Of a stretch of DNA of 64,000 nt, positions 30,843 through 42,320 are shown in pieces. A model generated the notes under the pieces. The model worked only from the letters and a program-made list of their open reading frames with translations. It ran no database searches and had not been told where the DNA came from. The stretch is from Linnemannia schmuckeri (Eukaryota; Mortierellomycota; Mortierellomycetes; Mortierellales; Mortierellaceae), in the NCBI GenBank assembly GCA_029449235.1, contig JANATG010000014.1:558001-622000 (forward strand). Direction: 5' to 3'. How positions within the stretch are numbered: position 1 is the first letter of the stretch; each line of letters opens with the position of its first letter. A program made the translations under genes and the position numbers.

Positions 30843-32621
30843 CTAAAATGAAAAATCGACATTGGGGCGATGCTCCTGGACATAATCGATAAACTCTCGG
30901 CACACATAATGGTACAGCCCCTCAACAGCCCGAAGCTCCGGCCACTCGCTCACAACCAACTTGGCATGCTCGACCGTCAACTCTGCATTGGTCTCCAACG
31001 ACCTGGCCTTTAAATTCAACACTTCCAGATCCTTCAAGGGCGTTAACAGGATCAGACCTTCATGAGGCTTGAACCCAAAGCTCCCCGTCCCACCACCGAA
31101 ACTGAGACTTGTTAACTTTGTTAATGTCGAGGCAATCTGTTCGAAGAACGCCGTCTGGGCCTCGAGGGGTGTGTAGGTCGAACCGGTGGTGTCGCAATCG
31201 GGGACCAGCAAAAGTGTTTGGAGGTTTGTGCACACCCAGGGCTGCTCTCTAAACATCTCTGGGTCACAGTTGAAGCGAGGTAGTTGAAGCGTGAACTCCA
31301 AAAGTCGATGGCAGGTCCTCAGGATTCGGTGTGGTCCAGGTCCATCGTTCAAAGTTGCGGTCCTGGAGCGGATGGAGACCGTCTCGAGGGTATCGCTGTG
31401 TTGACAAATCGTCTTGAACAGGTCATCGTCTACAAAGCTAGTATTACTTAATTGGAGATACTCGAGCCGACTTGCTGCACGGACCAAGACCTCGTGGTTA
31501 AAGTCGCCTGTGAGCGTCAGAGAGACCAGATGAGCAAAGCCTAGCTTGTAAGCCAGGTGGAGAGACCCGACTTTTGGGTCCAGCGCGAAGGTAAAACTCG
31601 TCAGGTCCGGGAGACCGAGAGCAAACCCCAGCTGTTGTTGCGGGGAGATGCCTTGGAGCGCCAACATGGAGAGCTCCCCAATGCCCGCGTAAGGATATGT
31701 GGAGTCATCCGGGCTGTAAAAGTCCCGATTCTGTTGTGCGAGTGCGGCCGGATCCGGCAAAATATGTTGCTTGATCATATTTCCTTGGATAGTAATGACC
31801 TTAATGTGGTTGAGGTGTAGAGTCCGAAGGCGAGGAGCGTTGTGAAGAAAGATTTCGAGGTAGTGGCGGTCAACCTTTGTCCTCTCAAAGGTTGCAGTGT
31901 GCAACTTAGGCCACCTCGGGGGTTCACTCGACGCTTCCGTCGATGTTGTGAGCGACCACCGTGCAGCCGCCGGGAGTGGGAGCGCAAGTTGACGCCATTG
32001 GTGTGGGATATTCCGCGGGTATATAGCAGAATCACACAGACGGAGGATCTCCAACAATGGGCTGCTCTCCAGCACTGTAAGGATACTTTCAATCCGTTGC
32101 TCTGTATTCCAGTACTCGTCTGACATTCGAACGTTCTCAGGTGCGATCAATTGGCCCACATTGGCATCGTATATCTGAAACTGGGGTGGGATATTAAAGT
32201 TAAAGTCGATCGCCCGAGTGGGCTTGCAGAGGTATCCGAGAATGATAAAGCTCATCAAGGACGAGGTCTTGATGCTGGTCCTCCTCTCGCGATGAATGGC
32301 CATAGGGATTGTGGGGTCATCGACTTTAGCGACAAAGTTATTGACTAGTGCCAGGAACTCTGGTTCAAGGCGAGCATCAGGGTCGACGTAGGGTAGTGTG
32401 GGCGCGAACTTGATCTTGTGGAGTCGGAGGAGGACCCTGTCAAAGTCGTCGATGACTCGCCACCAGAGAAAGGGCGCAAAGTGACGGTGCCATTCGTGGT
32501 TGACGAGGCTACAGGCCTTGAGCGTGGGTATGTGGTTAGAGTCGTCGTCGAGATAAGCCCCGATGAGTTCGAGAATCGCAGGCAGTTCCAGGGGATGAGC
32601 CCGTTGAGACTGTCGGCTCAT
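30843..32621 (-). CDS. F-box/LRR-like protein
   Basis: A single-exon minus-strand gene of 592 residues. The N-terminus is F-box-like: HPLELPAILELIGAYLDDDS, then TLKACSLVNHEWHRHFAPFL and WWRVID, where Pro, Leu and Trp fall at Skp1-contact positions of the family. The rest alternates Leu-rich strands and helices (LEILRLCDSAIYP, RLRTLHLNHIKVI, LVSLTLTGDFNHE, RLEYLQLSNTSFV, LTKLTSLSFGGGTG). The last part (WPELRAVEGLYHYVCREF) is a family C-terminal signature. It belongs to a different subfamily from the tandem pair at 19-24 kb. The promoter faces the F-box gene at 33335, and a TTG repeat lies between them. An SCF substrate-receptor role is inferred. Confidence 0.82.
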   Translation of the reverse strand: MSRQSQRAHPLELPAILELIGAYLDDDSNHIPTLKACSLVNHEWHRHFAPFLWWRVIDDFDRVLLRLHKIKFAPTLPYVDPDARLEPEFLALVNNFVAKVDDPTIPMAIHRERRTSIKTSSLMSFIILGYLCKPTRAIDFNFNIPPQFQIYDANVGQLIAPENVRMSDEYWNTEQRIESILTVLESSPLLEILRLCDSAIYPRNIPHQWRQLALPLPAAARWSLTTSTEASSEPPRWPKLHTATFERTKVDRHYLEIFLHNAPRLRTLHLNHIKVITIQGNMIKQHILPDPAALAQQNRDFYSPDDSTYPYAGIGELSMLALQGISPQQQLGFALGLPDLTSFTFALDPKVGSLHLAYKLGFAHLVSLTLTGDFNHEVLVRAASRLEYLQLSNTSFVDDDLFKTICQHSDTLETVSIRSRTATLNDGPGPHRILRTCHRLLEFTLQLPRFNCDPEMFREQPWVCTNLQTLLLVPDCDTTGSTYTPLEAQTAFFEQIASTLTKLTSLSFGGGTGSFGFKPHEGLILLTPLKDLEVLNLKARSLETNAELTVEHAKLVVSEWPELRAVEGLYHYVCREFIDYVQEHRPNVDFSF

Positions 32622-32724
32622 TGTGAATGTGTGTGTGTGTGTGCGTGGGTGGGAATCTAGCGATGAGTAAGTTAATGGGTTATTGTTAGCTGTTTTGTGA
32701 ACGTAAGTGAATGGATGAGTCGTG

Positions 32725-32769
<45 letters not shown>

Positions 32770-33334
32770 GGCTGTTTGTTTGTGAATGGGAGTGCAGGTG
32801 TAAGTGTATGTAGTAGTGAGTTGGCGTAGTTAGGAAGAAAGAGTAACCAAAGGAAGTGTGTCGGTTCTACCTATCGAATGCAGACTGCGCCAAGGAGTAT
32901 TTTGCTATTTCATATTTCATCAGCCCATGGTCTGTTGTACGTGTTACACCAGCAGGCACAGCGTGTACGCCTTTGAGTAAAACGCCAAGGCATCGAACGA
33001 CTACGCCGACAGCCTAACAAACTCCTCGCAGGAGATGGCTTCTTTTTATAGTTCCTGGATCCCGTGTCACCACAAGCGCGTTTTTGGTGGCGGCGTCTCG
33101 CCAGCGATCGCAATCGTTGAAGGAAGGGGCTGAGCTCACCTTCACCCCCTTGCGCTCTTGTCTCTTTTGTGCTTTATGCGCAGGAAAAAGTCAAAGAGCA
33201 CAACGTATTCCTCATCTATCATTCGGCTTCCTCGTTTGCTATTTATTCTGTCACCTCCATTCTCTTTCTTTTGCTTTCCCCTCCCTCCTCTTCAACATTT
33301 CAACTCAAGCAATCCGTCGACAAAAACAACAAGA
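32622..33334. promoter_or_regulatory. Divergent promoter between two F-box/LRR genes
   Basis: A 713-nt head-to-head spacer. It contains a TG run at about 32627-32641, the TTG microsatellite at 32726-32770, and on the right a C/T-rich leader (33220-33330) for the plus-strand gene. Confidence 0.5.
32726..32770. repeat. (TTG)15 microsatellite
   Basis: Fifteen perfect TTG units about 105 nt upstream of the minus-strand F-box start. A perfect repeat this long is likely polymorphic. Confidence 0.95.
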
Positions 33335-34573
33335 ATGCTTGCAGACTACAGACTCCATCCTCTCCTCCTGCCCGAGATCCTCTCCCGCATTGGTCTAGCC
33401 ATCCCCGCCTGGGAACCTATCATCGATACCGAAAACAACACCTCCTCAAACCACGACCATGTCGACCAATTCTCAAACTCGCCTTCAACCCGGTACCGCT
33501 TCACACCTACCACCTTAATCGTATGCTCAAAAGTTTGTCGTACCTGGTTTTCGATCTTTTACCCAGACCTCTGGACCGTTTACGATGGATATGCAATGTC
33601 CCCTCTACTCCGCTCTTCTTCTTCTTCCTCCTCCTCCGCGTGCAACTCTCATGACGAATCATCAACCATCACGACGACCATCACAACAAGATCAAGAAGA
33701 ACATACTGGATCCCAGACGATGTCGTCCTCGCCAACAGCGACCATATCCAAATCCTCCTCAACGACCATCGTCGCCTCTTTGGCCGGCGTCGATACGAAT
33801 GCTCAAAACTAGTCGACCTCACCATCTTTGGATCAAGCCCGGGGTTAGCACACCTGGTCCGTTCGCACGGCTCGCAATTGAGACGATTAAAATGGGTGGG
33901 GAACGTGCCCTATTCGGGGATGTTGGAGGCTCTGGATTTGGAGTGCCTAGCGACATTGACGCGGGTTGAGGAGTTGGTTTTGGCACAGTGGGATGTATCT
34001 CCGCGGGAACTTTATGATGTCGACAACAATGATGCCGGGGACGATGGTGGCGACGGGGAAGGAGAGGGCGGGATGAAGAGGGGAAGGCGAGGGAAAGGGT
34101 TAATTGAGGTCTTGACTCAGACGTGTTCAAAGAGCCTCCGTCGACTGACCCTCCAGCGTGTGCAAGGACTCGAGGACCTCCCATCAGACTCTGATCATTA
34201 CCTATCTTCTCCTGATGACAACAACACTGACGGCAACGGCGACAGTAACAAGAGTAGCAAAGGAGGCGGTGTGGTTCTCGAAGGACTCGAAGAACTGGCG
34301 GTCGATGCAGAATGGGTTGAGAACAAAGCCTTAATCCACTTCCTGATTGGTCAAACCTCGACACCAACAACAGCATCAAACAACACCCTCAGCAATTTCT
34401 GTCCAAAGCTGAAAAGACTGGATCTAGGTGCGGGACTGTTGGAGGATCCCGAGATGATTGCGGATTTGGAAAGAATGTTGCCCCTAGCACACCCAGGTCT
34501 TGTCAGGGATATGTCCATCGTCGAAAGTCGCCCCTGGGCCAGATACCACCAGATTCGTCCTCAAGTCGCATAA
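33335..34573 (+). CDS. F-box/LRR-like protein
   Basis: A single-exon gene of 412 residues. I chose the ATG at 33335 because the frame upstream is a non-coding C/T-rich leader and the F-box follows directly: LHPLLLPEILSRIGLAI, then TTLIVCSKVCRTWFSIFYPD with LW. The F-box is interrupted by an Asn/Ser-rich insert. Leu-rich segments follow (LVDLTIFGSSPGLAHLV, LATLTRVEELVLAQWDV, KSLRRLTLQRVQGLEDL, PKLKRLDLGAGLL). Two low-complexity inserts, Ser-rich and Asp/Gly-rich, split them. The C-terminus is a short WARYHQIRPQV motif. It is shorter than the other family members here but shows no sign of damage. Confidence 0.78.
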   Translation: MLADYRLHPLLLPEILSRIGLAIPAWEPIIDTENNTSSNHDHVDQFSNSPSTRYRFTPTTLIVCSKVCRTWFSIFYPDLWTVYDGYAMSPLLRSSSSSSSSACNSHDESSTITTTITTRSRRTYWIPDDVVLANSDHIQILLNDHRRLFGRRRYECSKLVDLTIFGSSPGLAHLVRSHGSQLRRLKWVGNVPYSGMLEALDLECLATLTRVEELVLAQWDVSPRELYDVDNNDAGDDGGDGEGEGGMKRGRRGKGLIEVLTQTCSKSLRRLTLQRVQGLEDLPSDSDHYLSSPDDNNTDGNGDSNKSSKGGGVVLEGLEELAVDAEWVENKALIHFLIGQTSTPTTASNNTLSNFCPKLKRLDLGAGLLEDPEMIADLERMLPLAHPGLVRDMSIVESRPWARYHQIRPQVA

Positions 34574-34678
34574 AACAATTTTTTTTGTATGAAGAAAGGG
34601 TCGAAGAGAGCCTCTGGCATAAAGGGTTGAAAATGCAAATGCATGCATGCGTGTATATATACAATACAAGAGGCTATT

Positions 34679-36805
34679 TTACTCATCGTCAGATTCTTCA
34701 AGAATAATAGCCTTCCTGGCCTTGGGACGACGCTGTGCAATCACAGCAGCCTCCTCATCATCCTCATCATCATTTTGGATCAGACTATTCTCTCCCTTGA
34801 CCACACCACCACTATCACCGCCGTCCTCGAACTCTGCAAACATACTTCCACCACTGCTAATACCCCACTGCGATCCCAAGGAAAGATTTACAGGACTTGG
34901 GTCAGCCTGGTTCAAGGTGTTGCTGTTGTTGTCGTAATCTTCCTCGTCTGATGACAATGTCGCTCTTTGGGTCAAGGCCGGCGTTTTCCTCCCGGGTATA
35001 TTGTTATTATTGCTGCTCTCCGTCTCAACAGCTGTCGCCTTCTGCCTCTCCTTCAGAGCACTCAACCCCCCAATCATCTGTAGCGCCCTATGTGTGAACA
35101 ACGGTGCCTCATCATCGTCTTCTTCCTCTTCATCAAAGATACTGCCAGCACGACCCACGCCACTACTAGTAGGTATCCGCGAGAAAGACTCCTGACGATC
35201 CTCATCCCTAGCTTCAACACCCGAGAGACTTTTCTGGGCCTTGTACGTAGTCCTTTGAACGACCGGTGACCGACTGTTCAAGTTCATCGAGTCCCTCATC
35301 CTGCTCAGCGCAACCTCGTAATCATCCTGACCACTCTCTTCCTCATCATCCGAGACCTGCAACCGCATCGCCGCTGATGGGTTATCAACTAGCCTCTCCT
35401 TGCCCTTTCTGGAAGCCACCACGGGTCTTGTTCGCAGTTGTGCAGGTTTCGATCCGCCTGAGTTACTTCCTGTGGTAGTAAAAGTAGTACCCTCGTTACC
35501 AAAGCTCCAATTGGACGATGATGGCTGTCCGTCGCCCTTCTCGGTGTCCAGAAATGAATCCTGTTCCATACTCTCTGTGGCTCCCTGGGTACGTCCAGCT
35601 GAATGCCGGTCCCAGACACTATTCATTCGCTCCTCAGCCTCCTTGGCTACTCGCTCTGTATCATCAATCACGTACTGTTTCTCCCTCACTTCGTCCCAGT
35701 AGGCATCCCTCCAACCGTTCATTGATGCCTGTGTTATCAATATGAAAAAAGAGAATGGCAAATCAGACGCTTTTTTCTGTGCATCAATTGCCATACTTAA
35801 TTGGTTGTAAAAATGAGCGAGGTCCATGATGTACCTTGATTTGCTTGTCAGATTTGCATTTGGCCTCCGTCTGAAGGATGAAATCCCGGAAAGTCGATTT
35901 GGGAAACAGGTTGTGTGCCCAGGTCTGGTACAGAAGCATCAGATCCGCCAGATTTTTTTTCTATTACCATGTTGAATCAATGCAATAGATAAAATCGTCG
36001 TTAGTTTCTTTGTTATTCAACAACATGAATGAGCGTGCATATAGCAAAGTACTATGGCACCGCGCATCTTGTCCTGAATACACTTACAGAGTTGGCGTCT
36101 TTCTCTGCAGATGTCCTATGTTTGTTCCGGATCTTAAGTCGCTTTCCTTGAGCCATCAGCATCGGAAATCCTTGAATGCCAAGCAACCTATCAGACCCAC
36201 ACAGTGTAAACAATTGTGAGTTGAACCGCACCTTCGTCTTGAAAACCGCTACGAAACATCAGTACAAAATCCAGGCTCCTTCGAGTGACATACTTCTCAG
36301 AATCCAGACGGACCATCTTAACCCGCTTCTTTGCAACATTGACAGCCGCAAGATCCCCCTCCACAGGAGCACCGGCATTACTCGTCGACCCGATAGGTCT
36401 GTTCCACCCACCACCACCACCTCCCTTCTTGGTGGCACCCTTCCAAGCAGTAGTAGCAGCAGCAGTAGTCGCTGCGGCACGTTGCTGTTGACTCGCCACG
36501 ACTTCTCGTTCAACCTGCTGCGACTGAGCGTTCAGCATAGCCAGGTAGTCCCGCTGCGCCGGCAAGGCTCCGAGCCCACTGCTGGCAGCTCTTGTCGCCG
36601 AGGTTGAGACCGAAGATGTCGATGCCCGAGAAGGGAGGGATTGCGTGCTTGACGGTTGTTGTTGCTGGTGCTGTTTTTGTTGCTGTTGTTGGTCAGCTTT
36701 CTCGGCAATTTCCATCATCTCATCCGCGAAGGCGTCATAGTCGTCAAACTGCTCGAAGGCCTCGTTGTCCAGTTGAATGTCGTCGGGAAAGTCGTCCACA
36801 TCCAT
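34679..36805 (-). CDS. CSM3: Replication fork protection protein TIPIN/Csm3 (Swi3 domain)
   Basis: Four exons on the minus strand: 36294-36805, 36088-36187, 35835-35960 and 34679-35728. The product is 595 residues. Exons 2 and 3 together encode the Swi3 domain (about residues 165-255): LLGIQGFPMLMAQGKRLKI, then LADLMLLYQTWAHNLFPKST and FRDFILQTE, which is the core Tipin/Csm3/Swi3 signature. It ends in MNGWRDAYWDEVR. The N-terminus is acidic then Gln-rich, and the long C-terminal half is acidic with many Ser/Asp motifs, ending EESDDE. Csm3/TIPIN forms a complex with Tof1/Timeless that moves with the replisome, couples helicase to polymerase, supports checkpoint signalling and aids sister cohesion. 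The protein is much longer than yeast Csm3 (317 aa). A run of 18 C lies in the leader, 6 nt upstream of the start codon. Confidence 0.86.
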
Positions 36806-36811
36806 TTTTGA

Positions 36812-36829
36812 GGGGGGGGGGGGGGGGGG
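36812..36829. repeat. G18 run in the CSM3 5' leader
   Basis: Eighteen G on the plus strand, hence C18 in the CSM3 transcript leader, with T6 adjoining. It sits almost at the start codon, an unusual place for a homopolymer. Confidence 0.85.
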
Positions 36830-37439
36830 TTTTTTCTTCCTTGCGTGGTGAAGGGTTGATGTAAAGAAGCGAAACGAACAGGGTGTCGCGTTAGTCTTGT
36901 TATTATCTTAATAAATGAAATATGAAACGAGTCACAAACAAAAACACAAAAGGCATAAAGTACCATTTATGAATCAATCGCTCTCTCATACCTCTGTCCC
37001 TCTTACGCGTGCGTGTGAAGTGGAAAAAAAATAGGATTGTAGACAAAACCGAATAATTGATCAGCCCAGGTATTATGGGCTGCCATGTTGGTGTTTTTAT
37101 TTTGAGGGGAGTGAGAGGTGTACGTTTATGATAGGAGAAGGGAGAGTGGTTTGCAGAGGAACAAGAAAATAAAAAAGTGTAAGAACAGAAAGGTGGGTTG
37201 CGCCTCTTTATCATGGACCAAAAGATGAAGTTATCCTCGGGTTAGATTTGGATGTGTAGTTTTTGTATTTGTTGATCGTTTCCAAAATGAGTTGTTTAAA
37301 GGAGATGCATAATTTAGATGGCCTCTATTTGAAGTTGAACAGCCAAAGGACAAAAGAAAAATTGGTCAGGGAAACATGTTTCATAGCTGTGGGATGAACA
37401 AGCGTAGAGAAACATCCAGAAATAAAAAATGTGTAGTGA
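36830..37439. other. CSM3 upstream region / OSCP 3' region
   Basis: About 600 nt with the CSM3 promoter and the OSCP 3' end, both minus strand. I see no gene. Confidence 0.5.
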
Positions 37440-39004
37440 CTAACCCTGGAGCAACTGGTTAAGCTTGTTGATCTTAGAGGAGACGGACAAGTCAATGGTC
37501 TTGTCACCGAACTCGACAACCAAACCACCGAGGATGGAGGGGTTGACCTAAGGTATTCATTGATGTAACGTTCGATCCATATTAGCAACTGCTTTCCCGA
37601 AAATATAACGAGTCCACATGCCAAAAACCGCGCAATTGAATCCTGATGGTGTGTTACCTTGTTGGAGACAACGAGGGTCTGCTTGGCGGTGATGAAGGAA
37701 GACTTCTGCAAGTAACCCTTGACCTTGGCGACCTCCTTGGCATCCAATTCCTAATCAATGTGCCAAACAATCATACACAGAAGAGGGTCAGTAAATGCTA
37801 TTTCTGTAATCTTCATAGGACGAGCAATTGCTCAAAGTCCAACGCGCAGAACAAATGCCAGCCAAGAAGAAATAGTTTACCTTGGCAGAGGTGATGGTGA
37901 CCTGGACCTCACCGCGGTAGGCGCTCATCAAAGAACCATAGGAGTTGATGATCTTGACGGTATCATAGAGACGACCGTTCTCGGCCAAGGTATCGAAAAA
38001 GTTCTTGGTCAAGTCGTTGTACTTGCCGGCAGCGAGCAACTGCTGGACACCAGCCTTCTTCTCGATACGGTTGATGGTAGGGTTCTCGAGGAACTCACGG
38101 AGCTTGGAGTCCTTCTCGACAACGCGCTTGACCTGCTTCAAGTCGGTCTCAACGGCATCCAAAGCCTGCTTCTTGGCGGCAGCGGTGTAAAGGGCAGTGG
38201 CGTAACGACCCTCGATTCCGTGGAGGACAGCGGGGACCTGTTTATTGTTGGTTATAGAAAAGGATGCGTCAAGGCGTTAGGAGGCTGTGAGGATCATGTT
38301 GTTATGGTGAGTTAAAAGAAGTTGCTGTTGGGTCGATCTGCACGAGCCAGGTTGAATGATTCGATTCAGGTTCCTGAGATCATCCCGTAGTCAAATTTCT
38401 TTCCGTCTTGGATGATGCACGGTCAGGACTTTGTGTTGGTGCGTAGACAGTAGACGACGTGTCTGTCAGGTCCCCGAGTGTTGCGACTCCTGAACAATAA
38501 AGCGTCGCCCTCCTGTTTGGATGACTGAAAGAGGGATCATTACCTGGACGTTGGCAGAGGTGGCATAGCCACGGGTGGCCTAGAGATACGAGAACAAATG
38601 TGATAGGCACCATGTTAGATTGTCGTCCAGAGGAGAAGTGTAAAAGGGACGTGTGTATTTGTGTAAGAAATGGTTGCTGGTGGATGTGGATGGTCGGAAG
38701 AGTCATTGGTAGGGCAAAAAGGGGAGAGCAAAGAGTTTGACATGTATCTGAAGAGTGTCAAGGAGGATCGAATGAATGTTGTTGAAGAGTGCATGGTTGG
38801 TGTGAAGGAATTAGGTCAGGCACAGGCTGCAGAGGCCATGTTCCTGAAGGTGCAAAAAGGAGAAACCGGGCAGTGGCGGGGGATCTGCAGTTGAATTGTT
38901 GGCAGGTGAAGAGTGGACGATCGAAGGGAGAGTGAGCGCGCTTGAAGGATGGATAGAGAGGTGCAACAGGGTATTACTTGGAGGGCACGGCGGGCGGCGA
39001 ACAT
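37440..39004 (-). CDS. ATP5: Mitochondrial ATP synthase OSCP subunit
   Basis: Five exons on the minus strand: 38978-39004 (27 nt), 38544-38579 (36 nt), 37881-38237, 37658-37750 and 37440-37547. Every junction is phase 0, and the product is 206 residues (yeast Atp5 has 212). The first two small exons encode a basic, Ala-rich mitochondrial presequence (MFAARRALQ joined to ATRGYATSANVQ). The mature part starts VPAVLHGIEGRYATALYTAA, the OSCP N-domain signature. It includes FLENPTINRIEKK and ends with the family C-domain: NPSILGGLVVEFGDKTIDLS, then VSSKINKLNQLLQG. OSCP links the F1 head to the peripheral stalk of the ATP synthase in the inner membrane. Many short exons at the front place the presequence apart from the mature protein. 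Confidence 0.93.
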
Positions 39005-39929
39005 GGCGACTGAGTGGAGGGATGGGAGGGAGATGGGGATGAAGAGGGGAGAAAAAAAAGAGATCAAATCGATCGGGAAGCAAAATAACAATGCGGAGCG
39101 GAGACTCCCGCTCAATGGATCTAGACTTCTACAGCGTGTAAAAACATTACAACCTGAATGATTGCTGGAGAGTCACATGATACCTCTCGTCACCGATCAA
39201 TTTCAGATCGCACTTTCTGCATTTCCCAAGAACAGGCTTCCTATTCCTGCACCTATGGCAACAAACAAAAAGACTTTCCTTAGAAGCTCAGAAGCGGAGG
39301 GTCGAGTCAGCAGGGTATGGCGAGACGGTTTTACGTGGGTAAGACTAAGAAGAGATAGAAGTTGAGAAGTCTGCATACGTAGCGGTTTCCAGGCAAGGAA
39401 TGATTGAATGATGGCCTTGAAGGGCGCTGAGGACGGAGATATGCTACTCTCATGATTTTCAGAAAAATTCAACATTGATTAAAAGACAATTCGATAAATT
39501 CCCATGAAAGTTCCATAACAGTTCCATGAAAGCTTCGTAAAAAAAGGCTACGGCGTGGTGGTGAATAGTGAAGAGGGCTCTAATCGAAAACTTTTTTGTG
39601 GGGTGGATGGGGATGAGTGGATATCAGTTGTTCCACATTACTCATTTCGTTGCAGTGATCGTCCTGGTCAAGTATGGATATTTGTAAACTACTCTACGAC
39701 CTATCACGCCAAATCCCTATTACCATCCCATATCGGATAGGAGCTCCTTCATCAGAATCGATTCTCAAGGTCTGTGCGCTTTGGCACCGCAGTATGGATA
39801 GACTAAATGGCTTAATAGATTGATCAAACGACTCGGCTTTGAACATTAACGTTGCAGTGGATGTACAAAAAAGGAACGGAGTAACTATAATGAAGCGCGA
39901 AAGCGTAGCTTGTCGGTAGGCGTCACGCA
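39005..39929. other. Gene-poor region upstream of OSCP
   Basis: The first 150 nt are the OSCP promoter on the minus strand. The rest contains only short frames without family features. Confidence 0.45.
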
Positions 39930-40360
39930 AATACATAGGCGACCAAGCACTGGAAAAAGCCCTTCCAGACTTCTCCTGTTACAAGCTGCTGAATGCTGGG
40001 AACACCAACAAACAAGCGAAAGGACTAAGTTTAGTTGCAATGGCACCAATCGGCGATTTTTCTGTTCATAGCCTTGGACGAGTACTTGGATTCACCTCCA
40101 CGGATCCACCTCTTCGTTAATAAATACCCGAGAGATTACTATCCAGACAAATGCCTTCCACTTCGGAGGCTAAAAGTTCATCGCTGGAAATAAGACCCTG
40201 AAAATACGTTCTCGTCTGACTGGGCGATCCTGACCCAGACCCTTCGCCGTTCGACAGTTAATTCTACCCTGGAACAATGGCGGTGGCAGTCGCAGGACCA
40301 CGTTCTAGATGAGGCGTTAGCAAATGTCCTTTCAATGCTCTTCACATGCGGCATATGAGT
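39930..40360 (+). pseudogene. Coding-like relic of unknown origin
   Basis: The plus strand gives short protein-like stretches broken by stops, for example SDWAILTQTLRRSTVN then STLEQWRWQSQDHVLDEALA with NVLSMLFTCGI at about 40213-40359. The composition is coding-like but the reading frame is broken upstream, so it looks like the end of a decayed gene or mobile element. I cannot name the family. Confidence 0.25.
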
Positions 40361-42283
40361 GGGGAGAGAGATGAATATCACCAAGTTACCAGAAAAAAGA
40401 CAGAGTACAGTAGAGAGAAGAAAGTGAGCGAGATAAAAGGGAGGCATGTTGAAGAGGAATGACGAACAAGGTGTCTCACCAATCGCTAGTTGGCTTGTTT
40501 ATTATCTCCGACCAGCATGAGATGACTGCGTAGTAGTAGTAGTAATAGTGGTGGTGGTGGCGGGGGGGGGAGTTTGTTCTTGAAATGATATGTTGTTGGT
40601 ATCTTTCTGTAATGAGAAGAAAGGGCTCTCTTGTAAAGGGGGTTTATTTCCCTACCTTTCTGAAATGACGCCGCCTTCTGGGCACAGAGATATGTTTTTT
40701 TTTGTTATGCGTGCTCTTGGTCTGTCCAGATGAACGAAAATTGAGCGTCGTACAGAATTCATAGATGTGTATTTATTAAAAGCAGCTGCCAGGAGCTAAC
40801 AATAAAAAAAGCAGATGACGAAGGCGCATGGCATGGCATGGGGGATAGACTAGGGTAAGGGATAGAAAGGTGAGACGTTATAGATAGCTTCTTTTATTCC
40901 TAATTGTCCAAGGCCAAATGAGGGAGAGACGGGGAGTAGCATGGTTATTTAGCAAATGTTTCGGTTATCCTCTTGGCTTGGGTCAGTTGGTCCATTTGTT
41001 GTCGTTTTTCGACTCTTGGGCACTGAGCCTGGTTTTTTTTCATAGATGGCAGACATGACATGCAACTGAAATAACCGGCCAGAGGGCGAGCAGCAAAGCG
41101 AACATGGCAGAGAAGCACGAACCAACCCTTTTGCTCATTTCAGGTTCAGAGCCATGTCATGTTCTTTTCCCGAATGAAAATGTGGCGCAAGGCAAAGCAG
41201 ACAGAGAGAAGAGAGAGTGAAAAAAAAAAGAGCCATATGGCAACACCTGGAGCTGGACTTCACCCTTCGCACATCCTCTCAGCACTCATAGAGAAGAAAG
41301 AAAACAAAAAGAGAAAGTGCATTGCATTAGGAAGTGAGCCTGCAGGAAGAGAATAGAACAGAACAGAAAGAAGAAAAGAAAGGAAAAGGTTGATTGTGAT
41401 TGTGGAACCGACTCCCTTTGTCGAGAAGTATGTACTCTTGGCCAACATAGACAGTAGTGACCAACAGCGAGAGAGAAAAAAGATAGAGAGAGCAATTAAC
41501 TGAGATGAATGGACCTGGACCTGGCGTTATCAACGGTGCACCTACCTGTCCTTGCAAAGTTAAACTTCATCCTCGATCCATCAACATAATCATCACCAAT
41601 ATTCAAGTTGTGTAGTGCTTTGCTAAGCAAAACAAAACCAAAAAGAAGCAGGAACCAACGGGGACCATGGGGTGGTTTTGAGTAATGATCTACACCGTTA
41701 GGCTGAAAAAGGCCCCATCCCTGGGTTTCAAAGAAGAAGAAAGAATAGATACTTTTTTATTTCAGGGACCATCATCTCGGCGGCAGATCAGTCCCAGAAT
41801 AGCGCGAAGGTCAAAGATAATCCTGGAAGGAGGGGTGAGGAACCACATTTTTGGTAATACATAAAGAAAGAAAAGTGGAAAGGAGCGGGCAATGATGCGT
41901 AAAATAAGGGGAAGGGCAGGACAATAAGGTCATCATGGTCATTTCATTGACCCCTGGGCGAGTAATTCAATTAGATGGTTCTTGGACTGTTAGTTGCCTC
42001 TTTTTTTAGAGGAAAGAAAGGAGCAAAAAGGGGTACTATTTTGTTCAAGGATGCGAAAGAAAGAGAAAAATGTTCGAGGAGGAGAGAGAAGGTGACGCCG
42101 ATGACAATACAACTGGCATGCAAGGTTCGCTCACGCGCAAGTTAGGTTTTTCTCTTTGCAACTGCAAGCATGGATATAAAGGGCAGAAACAGACTTGTTG
42201 ATCATCTTGTTACTCTTGGTTGTTGAGATTGTGTGAACGGAGTCTCGTCTTTTTCTTTTTCTCTCTCTGTTTGTCGGGCTACC

Positions 42284-42320
<37 letters not shown>

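Noticed and set aside
32726..32770. TTG repeat as a CRISPR-like or telomere-like array
   Set aside because: A perfect trinucleotide repeat with no spacers and no telomeric unit; an ordinary microsatellite.
39203..39475. Minus-strand 90-codon frame with a hydrophobic helix near the end
   Set aside because: No leader, no TATA element and no family similarity; the helix could arise by chance. Not strong enough to list as a gene.
40530..40572. TAG/TGG/G-rich stretch as a quadruplex regulatory site
   Set aside because: It has a G9 run and TGG units, but lies in a gene-poor region with no nearby gene to regulate, so I list it only as simple sequence.
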